From Fundicoccus ignavus (lineage in GTDB: Bacteria; Bacillota; Bacilli; Lactobacillales; Aerococcaceae): a stretch of DNA of 64,000 bases. Position 1 is the stretch's first letter; each line of letters starts with the position of its first letter. This document shows positions 33,273 to 42,482 of the stretch, in pieces. Location of the stretch: assembly GCF_009659375.1 (NCBI RefSeq), contig NZ_WJQT01000001.1:62001-126000 (forward strand), written 5' to 3'. The notes beneath the pieces are model-generated. The model worked only from the letters and a program-made list of their open reading frames with translations, was not told the origin of the DNA and made no database searches. The position numbers were made by a program, and so were the translations under genes.

Positions 33273-34424
33273 ATAATGTAAGGTTTTATAAGTTTTATGT
33301 TGATTTATCAAGCTTTGTACTTCGCTCAGCGTACTGTTTTCCAAGGCGGTGGTCGCTTTTTTAAAGCCTTCACTATCGTTCGGGCTTTTTCATCTCAATC
33401 GGCTAGGCTCTGTCTACTTCGCTATGCTCATAGACAGAGCAAGCTACGCCGATTGTCCATTATCTGTATCGGTACCACTATGGAAAATAAATCGCTGATC
33501 TACGTTAAGTATTCTAACAATAGTAAAATTATATGATCAACTTAAAACTGATAAACATAATTTAAAGTCCTCGGACTTGTCCGAGGTTTTCTGATGTGGG
33601 AAGGAATATGTGTTTGGATTTAATGGGCTAACTAGTGAAGAGTAATAGGGTAACACACTTGTTGGAAGGTAATAGCTTCCAATGTGTCGACTGGTGATTT
33701 GAGTTGTCACATTGGGCTATTTAATGTGTCGACTCAGTTTTTGAGTTAGCACAATAGAAAAAAATCTAGAAATATTGCCGTATTTTGACTGAGATTTTCA
33801 GATTTAACCGGGAAAAGTTGGAACTTAAGGGGAAAGTTGTACCTAAATAGTAGTAATTTGAACCTAATGTGTCGACTGGTGATTTGAGTTGTCACATTGG
33901 GCTATTCAATATGTCGACTCAGTTTTTGAGTTAGCACGATAGAAAAAAATCTAGAAATATTGGCATATTTTGACTGTGATTTTCGGATTTAAGCGAGAAA
34001 AGTTGGAGCTTAAGGGGGAAAGTTGTACCTAAATAGTGGTAATCTGAACCTAATGTGTCGACTGGCGATTTGAGTTGGCGCATTGGACTATTCAATGTGT
34101 CGACTCGGTTTTTGAGTTAGCACGATAGAATACCTCCTCATCAATATTATGATAAAAAACTAAAATATAATGATAGTTATGTTTTTCTGATAGTGTAAGT
34201 CACGATATATTGTATATGAAAAGAAACCAGATACAACTAAAAGGATCCGGGTTTATTTAAGATTATTTAGCGATGTTACATTGCCCCCCCAATGGGCCGT
34301 GGCGTCTTCTAAACCGCTGTTGTCGTTCACAATTTACTCTTGTTTGTTTCTTATATTATTCCTTGAATTCATTGGGTGGCAATGCTATTGTAAATTGAAA
34401 GTATAAATTAGAAGGAAGTTGCGG
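33273..34424. other. 1.15-kb non-coding stretch with hairpins and tandem repeat
   Basis: No supported gene. A 79-codon frame at 33297-33536 lacks a ribosome site and is full of inverted repeats. A terminator-like hairpin lies at 33363-33390 (AAAGCC/GGGCTTTTT). A long hairpin lies at 33399-33452 (GCTCTGTCTA/TAGACAGAGC inside TCGGC/GCCGA). A terminator lies at 33569-33590 (CCTCGGA/TCCGAGG then TTTT). The tandem repeat is at 33681-34136. From 34137 to 34424 I see nothing clear. Confidence 0.6.
33681..34136. repeat. 186-bp tandem repeat, about 2.5 copies
   Basis: Units start at 33681, 33866 and 34052 with AATGTGTCGACTGG. Each unit contains two related hairpin elements: one from GTGTCGACTGG to TTGTCAC, the other from GTGTCGACTC to TTAGCAC with ACTCA pairing with TGAGT. 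A 110-bp spacer follows (ATAGAAAAAAATCTAGAAAT and so on). The third unit is cut after its two hairpins. No coding frame runs through it. Confidence 0.88.
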
Positions 34425-34811
34425 ATGAAAGCTTTAGCAAGACAGATTTTTCGCTTTGCGATTGTAGGTGGCTTGTCGACGGTAATTGATTTTGTCGTAT
34501 TATATGTGTTACATCACAGACTGCACATCAATTACTTAATCGCGACAGCGATCGCGTTTGCAGTGGCGACCATTTTTAATTATTGGGCTAGCATGACCTT
34601 TATTTTTGAAAGTAAGTTCGCGGCCAATCAAAAGAAACAAGAATTCATGCTCTTTCTTATTCTGAGTGTTTGCGGTTTAGGCTTGACGGAAGTCCTGATG
34701 TATATCAGTGTGGAATGGTTGGGCAGCGCAGTCATGTTAGGTAAATTGTTTGTGACAGCTTTTGTGATGGTCTTTAACTTTGTCACACGCAAGCTCTTTA
34801 TCGAGCGCTAA
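34425..34811 (+). CDS. GtrA-family membrane protein
   Basis: 128-residue membrane protein with four predicted helices. GtrA-like pattern: FRFAIVGGLSTVIDFVVLYVL at the start, ATIFNYWASMTFIFES in the middle and a terminal FNFVTRKLFIER. GtrA proteins are proposed to help move lipid-linked sugars across the membrane. GAAGGAAG precedes the ATG at 34425. It is 34 bp upstream of a GT2 glycosyltransferase gene, the standard GtrA/GtrB pairing for decorating cell-wall polymers. Confidence 0.87.
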   Translation: MKALARQIFRFAIVGGLSTVIDFVVLYVLHHRLHINYLIATAIAFAVATIFNYWASMTFIFESKFAANQKKQEFMLFLILSVCGLGLTEVLMYISVEWLGSAVMLGKLFVTAFVMVFNFVTRKLFIER

Positions 34812-34845
34812 TGAATGAAACGATTGTTGGAGAAGGGGAGATAAG

Positions 34846-35805
34846 ATGAAGAAGAACACGATTTCGATTGTTGTTCCTTGTTATAATGAGGCCAGAACTT
34901 TGCAAGCATTTGTTGCAGAGATACTCGCTGTACAAGCACAGTTGCCGAAGGTGTTTCTGGAATTAATCCTCGTCAATGATGGCTCTGCTGATGAAACATT
35001 AGGCGTTATGAGGGCGTTGGCCAGTGAACACCCGAACCGTATTTCGTATTTATCTTTTTCACGAAATTTCGGTAAGGAAGCTGCCATGTTGGCAGGCTTT
35101 GAGCATGCAGCTGGTGAATGGGTGGCGGTCATGGATGCCGATTTGCAGGATCCGCCCGAAATGTTGCTTGAAATGCATCAATTGATCACAACAACTGAAT
35201 ACGATGTAGTGGCGACTAGGCGTGTTAGTCGTGAAGGTGAACCGAAAGTGCGGTCACTCTTTGCGACCATGTATTATAAACTAAACAATTTAATTTCAGA
35301 TGTGAAAATCGAGGAAGGTGCGCGCGACTATCGCTTAATGACGCGCCCAGTTATTGAGGCGATTCTTTCGCTACCAGAACGCAATCGCTTTTCGAAAGGT
35401 CTATTTAGTTGGGTAGGTTTTGAGGTCAAGTACCTAGAATATCCTAATATAGAACGTCAAGCAGGTGAAACATCTTGGTCGTTTACAAAATTATTTGATT
35501 ATGCGATTGAAGGGTTGATTAGTTTTTCAGATGTCCCATTGACGTTAGCCAGTTATGTCGGCTTACTAACCTTTGTGATGGCCTTTGTTTACGGTGTCTA
35601 CATTGTGATTCGCACCTTGATTTTTGGAGCAGCAACCCCCGGCTGGCCTTCACTGGCAGTGCTGGTCGTCGGAATGGGCGGCCTCCAACTACTGTGTTTA
35701 GGTATCGTCGGCAAATATATCGGCAAAATATTTATCGAAAACAAGCAGCGCCCAATGTACATCCTAAAAGAAGTACATCTCCATGAAGAAGATGATAAAG
35801 CATAA
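34846..35805 (+). CDS. GT2 polyprenyl-phosphate glycosyltransferase (GtrB/YkcC-like)
   Basis: 319 residues. The N-terminal GT-A domain has SIVVPCYNEARTL, LILVNDGSADET, SFSRNFGKEAAMLAGFEHA and the DxD-type VMDADLQDPPE; two C-terminal helices (VPLTLASYVGLLTFVMAFVY; LAVLVVGMGGLQLLCLGIVG) anchor it in the membrane. Such enzymes transfer a hexose from a nucleotide sugar to undecaprenyl phosphate on the cytosolic side. Co-transcribed with the GtrA-like gene. The sugar cannot be inferred. A terminator follows at once. Confidence 0.9.
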   Translation: MKKNTISIVVPCYNEARTLQAFVAEILAVQAQLPKVFLELILVNDGSADETLGVMRALASEHPNRISYLSFSRNFGKEAAMLAGFEHAAGEWVAVMDADLQDPPEMLLEMHQLITTTEYDVVATRRVSREGEPKVRSLFATMYYKLNNLISDVKIEEGARDYRLMTRPVIEAILSLPERNRFSKGLFSWVGFEVKYLEYPNIERQAGETSWSFTKLFDYAIEGLISFSDVPLTLASYVGLLTFVMAFVYGVYIVIRTLIFGAATPGWPSLAVLVVGMGGLQLLCLGIVGKYIGKIFIENKQRPMYILKEVHLHEEDDKA

Positions 35806-35806
35806 C

Positions 35807-35842
35807 AAAAGAGGTGAAGCCATTCGGTTTCACCTCTTTTAA
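35807..35842. terminator. Bidirectional terminator
   Basis: AAAAGAGGTGAA pairs with TTCACCTCTTTT around GCCATTCGGT; it serves the glycosyltransferase gene and the convergent CpXC gene. Confidence 0.9.
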
Positions 35843-35845
35843 TTA

Positions 35846-36532
35846 TTATTGATTGTTATCGCTTGATTCGTCGGCTTTACTGCTATTTGTTTTTTTCTCA
35901 GCGATATTTAACGCCCAACCTTGGTTTACGACAATATATTGACCTAGGTATTGATTGCTTAAGGCCTTCGCAAATTTATCTTTAACGAAAGTCAATAAGC
36001 TTTCATGGAAGTCGACAAAAAGTTGTTCACTTTCAGTAATGTATAAGACTTTGCGTTCATCATTGTGTAAGTAGAAATAACGTGCTTCAACAAAAGCGTC
36101 GGGTTTCTCTTTTGCGAACAGGCCGTCGGTTAGTATTTTGACTAATTCGACTGCTTGGTCGTCGAGTTGTTCATCGAAAATTTGAATCTTTTCAATCAAA
36201 TCTGCTTGTTGATTGACGATACGCAAATGGTAGTCGTCGAGCGAAACGGGCAGTTGGGCACGTATTGCTTCCAAACGTGTGATGATTTCTTCACGTTTTT
36301 CTTTAAAGTTTGGTGCGAGATAGAATAATAAATGCTTATCGGGATCGTGATAAAGCATCTCTGTTTCGAGGTGGCGTTTAGCGCCACAAGTGTCACATTC
36401 AAAGTTTAACAGTGAGCCAGCAAGCAATTGCCCCTTCAATTCTGGATGTAATCGCGTATTAACTGCAGTGTGAACTTCACGACTGGCTTTCGCTTGGCAA
36501 ACAGGGCATGCGAGCGTTACGGTTTGAGTCAT
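35846..36532 (-). CDS. CpXC-domain protein
   Basis: 228-residue cytosolic protein. The N-terminal CpXC domain has two zinc-knuckle pairs, ACPVCQAKA (residues 9-17) and FECDTCGAK (near 44-52). A helical C-terminal domain has FYLAPNFKEKREEI and YLHNDERKVLYITESEQ. The function of CpXC proteins is unknown. AGGAGG precedes the ATG. Single gene, convergent with the glycosyltransferase operon and divergent from the flavodoxin leader. Confidence 0.82.
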   Translation of the reverse strand: MTQTVTLACPVCQAKASREVHTAVNTRLHPELKGQLLAGSLLNFECDTCGAKRHLETEMLYHDPDKHLLFYLAPNFKEKREEIITRLEAIRAQLPVSLDDYHLRIVNQQADLIEKIQIFDEQLDDQAVELVKILTDGLFAKEKPDAFVEARYFYLHNDERKVLYITESEQLFVDFHESLLTFVKDKFAKALSNQYLGQYIVVNQGWALNIAEKKTNSSKADESSDNNQ

Positions 36533-36681
36533 TCAATTTCCTCCTACATAGTGACATAGACTTTTAGTTATGGATAAAGTACACTAATTCGTTCCATAAA
36601 AAAAGTATAACAAAGATTGCACACAAAAACGATGATTATTCGTTCGGACTTGAACAAAGAGTGTGTTATAATTAGAAATGG

Positions 36682-36800
36682 TAGGGCTCTCAGTGATTGA
36701 ATAAAAACTATTATTGCGTCGTAGTAGCGAGAGACCCTAAGTGACGCCTATCATAAGCATATTAACTTGAGCAATGGCTTGCTCGCGGACCTCAAAGGGG
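36682..36800 (+). ncRNA. Pseudoknotted leader RNA upstream of flavodoxin-rpiA-pdp (unassigned riboswitch-like element)
   Basis: TAGGG plus TCTC (36682-36691) pairs with GAGACCCTA (36731-36739), enclosing a hairpin CTATTA/TAGTAG (36708-36713 with 36722-36727). The hairpin loop contains GCGTC (36716-36720), complementary to GACGC just outside the stem (36743-36747), which makes a pseudoknot. A perfect hairpin GAGCAA/TTGCTC (36770-36785) follows. Then ACCTC can pair with GGGGT of the ribosome site (36789-36801), so translational control is plausible. Class not recognised. Confidence 0.55.
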
Positions 36801-36807
36801 TGGAACA

Positions 36808-37353
36808 TTGAAAAAAATAGTAATTTACGAAACAACCTATGGATCGACTGAAAGTTACGCTAAGCGTATTGCAGATAGAATTAATGCGGAATTTAAAAAG
36901 TATAATCAAGTATCAATTGAAGATCTGACAGATTATGACGTAATCATTATCGGGACCTGTTTATTAGGTGGAAAAATTTATGGGACAGAGAAAATTGATC
37001 AATGGATCGACGTGTATCCAGATAAACATTGGGCGCTCTTTACGGTAGGGTTAGCTAATCCGGAGTTAACAGATTTCCAACCGATTTTTGAATCTCATTT
37101 TAATGTTCATACTTTGGAACATTTAACGACTTTTCATTTTAGAGGAACAATTCGTTATAAGCGATTGAACTTAATGCACGATTTATTAAACGAAGCATAT
37201 CTGAGCCGTCAAAGTTCAATCGATATGGTTCCGTTAGATGAAGAGAATATTAAACTGTTGAGTACTTACGGTACAACAGTTGATGCACGTGATGTGGATT
37301 CGATTAAGCCCTTATTACAATGGGTTGACGCTCAAGATAATACAACAAATTAA
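36808..37353 (+). CDS. Flavodoxin-domain protein (HemG/Flavodoxin_5-like)
   Basis: 181-residue cytosolic FMN protein. The phosphate loop is YETTYGSTESYAKRIAD (residues 5-21), followed by DVIIIGTCLLGGKIYGTEKIDQW and WALFTVGLANPE, which match the flavodoxin domain found in protoporphyrinogen-oxidase-like and menaquinone-related proteins. The start is TTG at 36808 behind AAAGGGGTGG. It is followed closely by rpiA and pdp. Its redox partner is unknown. Confidence 0.82.
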   Translation: MKKIVIYETTYGSTESYAKRIADRINAEFKKYNQVSIEDLTDYDVIIIGTCLLGGKIYGTEKIDQWIDVYPDKHWALFTVGLANPELTDFQPIFESHFNVHTLEHLTTFHFRGTIRYKRLNLMHDLLNEAYLSRQSSIDMVPLDEENIKLLSTYGTTVDARDVDSIKPLLQWVDAQDNTTN

Positions 37354-37385
37354 ATTATATTAGTGATTAAGGAGTGGTGTAAGGT

Positions 37386-38066
37386 ATGACAAATGTTAAG
37401 GAAACAGTCGGTCGTAAGGCGGCTGATTATGTGCAAAGTGGCATGGTTGTGGGCTTGGGTACAGGTTCAACCGCTTATTGGTTTGTGGATGAAATTGGCC
37501 GTCGTATAAAATCAGGCGAATTAACGGATATAAAAGGTGTGCCAACATCAAAACAAACAGAAGACCAGGCACGTAAATTGGGGATTCCTTTAGTAACCTT
37601 GGATGAAATTAACCAAATTGATGTCTTGGCGGATGGGGCGGATGAAACAACGACTGACTTTAATGGCATTAAAGGTGGCGGTGGTGCTTTACTGCATGAG
37701 AAAATTGTTGCGCAAAACAGCCGTAAGATTATTTGGATTGTTGGCGAAAACAAGGTGGTGGATTACCTCGGTAAATTCCCATTGCCAGTTGAAGTGATTC
37801 AATTTGGTAGTTGGAAATTATTCAAGAATTTCGACCGTGCAGGCATGAATCCTAGCTTTAGAAAGAGTGGTCGTGATTCTTTATTCATTACAGATTCAGG
37901 CAACTACATAATTGACTTACATTTAAATCATATCCAAAACCCTCAACAACTTGCGTTTGAATTAAAGAACATGGTGGGCGTGGTGGATCATGGTTTATTC
38001 TTAAACTATCCAGACGTGATTTTAGTCGGACAAGAAAACGGCGACATCCTAATCCACGAACGCTAA
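37386..38066 (+). CDS. rpiA: Ribose-5-phosphate isomerase A
   Basis: Interconverts ribulose 5-phosphate and ribose 5-phosphate in the pentose phosphate pathway. 226 residues, usual length. Landmarks are VVGLGTGSTAYWFVDE (about residues 21-36), DGADE (about 81-85, catalytic Asp) and KGGGGALLHEKIV (about 94-106, with catalytic Glu/Lys). AAGGAG precedes the ATG. Placed next to pdp, it fits use of ribose phosphates from nucleoside breakdown. Confidence 0.95.
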   Translation: MTNVKETVGRKAADYVQSGMVVGLGTGSTAYWFVDEIGRRIKSGELTDIKGVPTSKQTEDQARKLGIPLVTLDEINQIDVLADGADETTTDFNGIKGGGGALLHEKIVAQNSRKIIWIVGENKVVDYLGKFPLPVEVIQFGSWKLFKNFDRAGMNPSFRKSGRDSLFITDSGNYIIDLHLNHIQNPQQLAFELKNMVGVVDHGLFLNYPDVILVGQENGDILIHER

Positions 38067-38114
38067 TCAGCGAATTAAAACAATAGTGTAATAGAGCAGA
38101 AGGGGAAACTTTTT

Positions 38115-39425
38115 ATGAGCATGAGAATGGTCGATTTAATTACGAAAAAACAAGCAGGCAATGCTTTAATAGAACAAGAAATTTACTTCATTATTAATGG
38201 TTTTACTGATGGTTCGATTCCGGATTATCAAATGAGCGCCTTCGCTATGGCGGTATATTTCGTCGGTATGACGGAAGAAGAAGCGGGCTTTTTAACGATG
38301 GCTATGGCTGAAAGTGGTGATCAAATTGATTTATCTGCCATTGACGGAATTAAGGTCGATAAACATTCTACGGGTGGTGTAGGCGATACCACAACTTTAG
38401 TGCTAGCACCGTTAGTTGCGAGTTGCGATGTGCCGGTTGCGAAAATGAGTGGGCGTGGATTAGGTCATACCGGTGGAACAGTCGATAAGTTTGAAGCCAT
38501 CAAAGGCTTTCAATATGAGTTATCAACTGAAGACTTTATTGACACTGTCAACAAACATAAAGTGGCAGTTGTTGGTCAGTCCGGCAACTTAACACCGGCT
38601 GATAAAAAACTCTACGCTTTACGTGATGTAACAGGTACGGTTCAATCCATTCCGCTGATTGCCAGCTCAATTATGAGTAAGAAAATTGCGGCAGGTGCTG
38701 ACGCGATTGTCCTTGACGTTAAAGTAGGCGACGGTGCCTTTATGAAGACGGTTGAAGAGGCTGAGCAATTAGCTCGCACAATGGTCCGTATCGGCAACCA
38801 TGTCAACCGTAAAACACTCGCAGTTATTTCTAACATGAATCAACCTTTGGGTTGGGCTGTTGGGAATGCTTTAGAAGTCCAAGAAGCCGTCGAAACCTTG
38901 AGAGGTCAAGGTCCTGATGACTTAACTGAACTATGTTACGAATTAGGCGCACGTATGTTAGTAGCAGCTGAAAAGGTAGCGACGGTCGAAGAAGGAAAAG
39001 CCCTCCTTGCGGACAAAATAGCGAGCGGAGCCGCTTTGGAAAAATTCCGTGAATTCATCGAAAGTCAAGGCGGAGACGCAAGCTTCGTGGATGATACCAG
39101 TCTATTACCTCAAGCAGCTTATCAAATCCCCGTACCAGCAACAGCTGACGGCGTTATCAGTGATTGGGTAGCTAATGAAGTTGGAGAAGCAGCGATGTGG
39201 CTAGGGGCCGGTCGTGCAACGAAAGAAGACGAAATCGATCCAGCTGTCGGCTTAATGTTACATGCTAAAGTTGGTGACGCAGTCAATAAGGGCGACAATA
39301 TCGTGACTATTTACAGTAACCGTGAAGACGTTGATGATGTGATTGCTAAAATCCAAGCAGCCGTTACTATAAGTGATTCAGCCCAAGCTCAACCACTTAT
39401 TTACGAAACAATTGATCAAGCATAA
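38115..39425 (+). CDS. pdp: Pyrimidine-nucleoside phosphorylase
   Basis: Phosphorolysis of uridine, thymidine and deoxyuridine to base and (deoxy)ribose 1-phosphate. 436 residues, normal for the family. Landmarks are the N-terminal helical [20 protein letters not shown], the phosphate-binding [17 protein letters not shown] (about 83-99) and the thymidine-phosphorylase signature [18 protein letters not shown] (about 112-129). The C-terminal PYNP domain has [27 protein letters not shown] precedes the ATG. It is last in the flavodoxin-rpiA-pdp unit, with a terminator after it. Confidence 0.95.
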   Translation: MSMRMVDLITKKQAGNALIEQEIYFIINGFTDGSIPDYQMSAFAMAVYFVGMTEEEAGFLTMAMAESGDQIDLSAIDGIKVDKHSTGGVGDTTTLVLAPLVASCDVPVAKMSGRGLGHTGGTVDKFEAIKGFQYELSTEDFIDTVNKHKVAVVGQSGNLTPADKKLYALRDVTGTVQSIPLIASSIMSKKIAAGADAIVLDVKVGDGAFMKTVEEAEQLARTMVRIGNHVNRKTLAVISNMNQPLGWAVGNALEVQEAVETLRGQGPDDLTELCYELGARMLVAAEKVATVEEGKALLADKIASGAALEKFREFIESQGGDASFVDDTSLLPQAAYQIPVPATADGVISDWVANEVGEAAMWLGAGRATKEDEIDPAVGLMLHAKVGDAVNKGDNIVTIYSNREDVDDVIAKIQAAVTISDSAQAQPLIYETIDQA

Positions 39426-39436
39426 TTAATAGTGTC

Positions 39437-39470
39437 CCAAAGGCATTCCTGTGAAAATGGGGATGCTTTT
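39437..39470 (+). terminator. Terminator of pdp
   Basis: GCATTCC pairs with GGGGATGC (one G-T pair), followed by six T. From 39471 to 39764 no gene is supported. Confidence 0.7.
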
Positions 39471-39764
39471 TTCGTTAAGCGTACTAGGAATACTAGCTAG
39501 GGACGGCACGATTTTAAGTTGATGTGCTTAAATTTAATCGCCTCGAACCGAAAGGAAGCGATACTATTGAACTTTGAGGTTTGAAACGATGACACTTTAT
39601 AGGATGACAAGGACTTTTAGAAAATAATTTTTTTCAAAACCTAATCTTCTCGAAAAACTGCAAGTGTCGCGAATGTAAAGGCTAGAAAATTGTAAGGAAC
39701 AGTTTTCAATTCATTACCATCCAGAGGATAAGATTCGCCCTATTTGGTAATAAAACATTTATGT

Positions 39765-39778
39765 GGTTAACGCTTTCA
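39765..39778. promoter_or_regulatory. Catabolite-responsive element (cre-like) before the aldo/keto reductase gene
   Basis: GGTTAACGCTTTCA; its complement TGAAAGCGTTAACC matches the cre consensus TGNAANCGNWNNCA except for the last base. It lies 66 bp upstream of the gene, so CcpA control is plausible. Confidence 0.5.
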
Positions 39779-39843
39779 TTATTGTGTTAAAAAGCTTAAA
39801 CTAGAGAGGTGATTATTATAAAAGTTAGTGAGAGGAAGATTTA

Positions 39844-40830
39844 ATGTATTTAGCAAATGGACAGCGTTACGATAGAATGGTTTATAACCGTGTGGGTAAA
39901 AGTGGCTTAAAGTTACCTGCAATTTCATTGGGCTTGTGGCATAACTTTGGTGACGTGGATGCTTTAAGCAATCAGCGTGAAATTATTCATGGAGCTTTTA
40001 ATATGGGGATTACGCATTTTGATTTAGCGAATAATTACGGCCCACCTGCTGGCAGTGCAGAAATTAACTTTGGACGGATTCTAAAAGAAGATTTAAAACC
40101 TTATCGTGACGAATTAATCATATCTTCAAAAGCAGGATATTATATGTGGCCTGGACCTTATGGTGAATGGGGTTCGAAGAAAAACTTGATTGCGAGTTGT
40201 GATCAAAGTTTAGAACGCTTAGGCTTGGACTACGTTGATATCTTCTACCACCACCGCCCAGATAGTGACACGCCTTTATCAGAAACGGCGCATGCATTAG
40301 ATTTATTGGTGCGACAAGGAAAAGCTTTGTATGTAGGGATTTCGAATTATTCTGCAGAAGACACGAAAAAAATGTCCGAGATTCTAAAAGCTCAAGGAAC
40401 GCCATTTATCATTCATCAACCAAGTTATAGTATGTTTAACCGTTGGGTAGAAGATGGTTTGAAAGATGTCTTAGTAGAGGAAGAATTAGGAGCGATTGCT
40501 TTCAGTCCTTTAGCGCAAGGCTTACTGACAAACCGTTACTTAAATGGTGTGCCAGAAGATTCACGTGCAAGTCGCAGTGACAGCCCGTTTCTTTCTGAAG
40601 AAAATGTGGTGCAAACAATCGATAAAGTAAAAAAATTGAATGACATTGCTGCACAGCGTGGTCAAACGTTAGCAGAAATGGCGATTGCTTGGATTTTACG
40701 TGATGGTATTATTACGAGTGTCCTAGTAGGAGCAAGTCGTTTAAGTCAATTACAAGATAACGTCAAAGCGCTTGACCATTTAGACTTCACCACAGAAGAA
40801 TTAACGGCGATTGACGCAGTCATTCAGTAA
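39844..40830 (+). CDS. Aldo/keto reductase, YghZ-like
   Basis: Cytosolic NADPH-dependent carbonyl reductase, 328 residues. AKR features: YNRVGKSGLKLPAISLGLWH at the N-terminus, catalytic Asp/Tyr in THFDLANNYGPPAGSAE, Lys in IISSKAGYYMWPGPYG, and His in IFYHHRPDSDTPLSE. The C-terminal cofactor loop is TSVLVGASRLSQLQDN. The YMWPGPYGEWGSKKNL segment is typical of the L-glyceraldehyde-3-phosphate/methylglyoxal-reducing YghZ subgroup. A terminator and the sugar-transport locus follow. Physiological substrate unproven. Confidence 0.9.
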   Translation: MYLANGQRYDRMVYNRVGKSGLKLPAISLGLWHNFGDVDALSNQREIIHGAFNMGITHFDLANNYGPPAGSAEINFGRILKEDLKPYRDELIISSKAGYYMWPGPYGEWGSKKNLIASCDQSLERLGLDYVDIFYHHRPDSDTPLSETAHALDLLVRQGKALYVGISNYSAEDTKKMSEILKAQGTPFIIHQPSYSMFNRWVEDGLKDVLVEEELGAIAFSPLAQGLLTNRYLNGVPEDSRASRSDSPFLSEENVVQTIDKVKKLNDIAAQRGQTLAEMAIAWILRDGIITSVLVGASRLSQLQDNVKALDHLDFTTEELTAIDAVIQ

Positions 40831-40850
40831 CGATAGATAGCAATAAACAC

Positions 40851-40880
40851 TTAGCCTTGGAGTTCGCTCCGAGGTTTTTT
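40851..40880 (+). terminator. Terminator of the aldo/keto reductase gene
   Basis: CCTTGGAG/CTCCGAGG hairpin with a TTCG-type loop, followed by TTTTTTT. Confidence 0.85.
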
Positions 40881-41068
40881 TGAGTTGCTTTGAAGGCATG
40901 CAATCTTCTGGTGAGAATTAGATACCTGACAAAGTGTGGGAAGTTATTCGCATGAATAAAGAACAAAATTGTTAAATAAAGTCAAGAAATATATATAAAT
41001 GAGACTTTATATTTAAAAAGTAGGCAAAACGTAACCTTTAAAATAAAAAAGGGCGTTATCTAACGATA

Positions 41069-41095
41069 TGAAAGCGCATACTCTATTTGTATAAT
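41069..41095 (+). promoter_or_regulatory. cre-like site and -10 box of the alpha-galactoside transport promoter
   Basis: TGAAAGCGCATACT at 41069-41082 matches the cre consensus except for the final base. TATAAT lies at 41090-41095. The cre-like site covers the -35 position, and no good -35 box is visible, as expected for a promoter activated by the AraC-type regulator and repressed by CcpA. Confidence 0.55.
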
Positions 41096-41127
41096 GAATA
41101 TAATTCATAGGAAGGGAAGGAATTACA

Positions 41128-42390
41128 TTGGAAAAAAAGAGTCTTAGAACTATCTTACGTCGTATGGTAATTGTTGCTACTTTATTAGTCACAGCTTTAC
41201 AAGGAGGCGCCCTTAATAGTGTCAGTGCTCAAGAAGTTGTCTTAACATATGGTATTTGGGATTCAAGACAGGAACCAGGATTACGTGAAATTGCTGATGA
41301 CTTTGAAGCGGAAAATCCAGGGATAAAAATTGAACTCCAAGTAACTGGCTGGGGAGAATATTGGACGATGTTAGAAGCAGCTGCAACAGGTGGCTCTCTA
41401 CCGGATATTTTCTGGATGCACTCTAATGAGATCTATAAATATGGATCAAATGATATGTTGCTAAATTTAGATGAATATATTGGACGAGATAGCATTGACT
41501 TAACGAAATTTCCACAAGGACTTGTTGATATTTATAATGTCAACGAATCGCAGTATGCAATTCCAAAAGATTTTGACACTATCGGATTATGGTATAACAA
41601 AACAATGTTTGATGAAGCTGGCTTAGACTATCCTGATGAAACATGGACTTGGGAGACATTGCGAGAAGCAGCTGAAATTTTAACTGATGAAGAAAAAGGT
41701 CAATATGGAATGTCAGCCCAACTTTCAAACCAAGAAGGTTATTATAACTTTGTCTATCAAAATGGTGGAACAATTTTAACTGATGAACGTACATCTGGTT
41801 ATGATTTACCTGAAACAATAGAAGCTTTAGAATATTATTTCAGCTTCGTTCATGATGGTCTTTCACCAGAAAGCTATACAGATACTGATAGTCGAGCATT
41901 CTTAGAAAATGGTATTGCAGCGATGGCGACTTTTGGATCATGGCAATTACCCGCTTTCCTTGATAATGAGTATTTAGTGGAAAACTTTGACGTTGCACCA
42001 CTACCTAGTAAAGAAGGGAATTCAACAACTATTTATAACGGCTTAGGAAATGCGATTGACGCAAATACTGAAAATCCTGAAGAAGCATGGCTATTCTTGT
42101 CATACCTTTCAAGTGAACCAGTCCAAAGAAAAGCATCAGAACTTGGAATCGCAATATCTGCATATGAAGGAACAGCAGAAGCATGGATTGACTCTAATAC
42201 AGAATTTAATCTTAAAGTTTATGTTGATATGGTAGAAAGTGGACAAATTAGACCCTACACAAACGAAACAACTGTATGGGAAGAGAAGGCTTATGAATTG
42301 TTAAATGCTGCCTATCGTGGGGAGCAGTCAGTTGAAGAAGGGGCGAAAGCTACAGCAGAAATGATGAATCAATTCATCAGTCAAGAATAA
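41128..42390 (+). CDS. Sugar ABC transporter substrate-binding protein (alpha-galactoside, MsmE-like)
   Basis: 420-residue extracytoplasmic binding protein of the family-1 carbohydrate type. The signal peptide (basic start, VIVATLLVTALQGGALNSVSAQ) lacks a lipobox, as in several other binding proteins here. Landmarks are LREIADDFEAENPGIKIELQ, LPDIFWMHSNEIYKYG, YAIPKDFDTIGLWYNKTMFDEAG and a C-terminal helical lobe. The start is TTG at 41128 behind GGAAGGGAAGG. It is followed by a hairpin and two permease genes. No cognate ATPase is present, so a shared MsmK-type ATPase is likely. Substrate is inferred from the nearby GH4 gene. Confidence 0.88.
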   Translation: MEKKSLRTILRRMVIVATLLVTALQGGALNSVSAQEVVLTYGIWDSRQEPGLREIADDFEAENPGIKIELQVTGWGEYWTMLEAAATGGSLPDIFWMHSNEIYKYGSNDMLLNLDEYIGRDSIDLTKFPQGLVDIYNVNESQYAIPKDFDTIGLWYNKTMFDEAGLDYPDETWTWETLREAAEILTDEEKGQYGMSAQLSNQEGYYNFVYQNGGTILTDERTSGYDLPETIEALEYYFSFVHDGLSPESYTDTDSRAFLENGIAAMATFGSWQLPAFLDNEYLVENFDVAPLPSKEGNSTTIYNGLGNAIDANTENPEEAWLFLSYLSSEPVQRKASELGIAISAYEGTAEAWIDSNTEFNLKVYVDMVESGQIRPYTNETTVWEEKAYELLNAAYRGEQSVEEGAKATAEMMNQFISQE

Positions 42391-42412
42391 TCGGATGAGT
42401 TAACAGAACACG

Positions 42413-42449
42413 AGTAGTCATTCTGCTGAGTGAGAATGGCTACTTTTTA
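42413..42449 (+). terminator. Hairpin between binding-protein and permease genes
   Basis: AGTAGTCATTCT pairs with AGAATGGCTACT (one G-T pair), followed by TTTT. Partial termination here would give excess binding protein over permeases. Confidence 0.75.
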
Positions 42450-42482
42450 TTATAAGGTTAATTTTTGAGAAGGAGGAGTATC

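Noticed and set aside
33297-33536. 79-codon reading frame downstream of the YitT gene
   Set aside because: No ribosome site, low-complexity basic product and overlap with strong hairpins; treated as non-coding.
33681-34136. CRISPR-like periodic repeat
   Set aside because: The unit is about 186 bp with conserved, not variable, intervening sequence and there are no cas genes.
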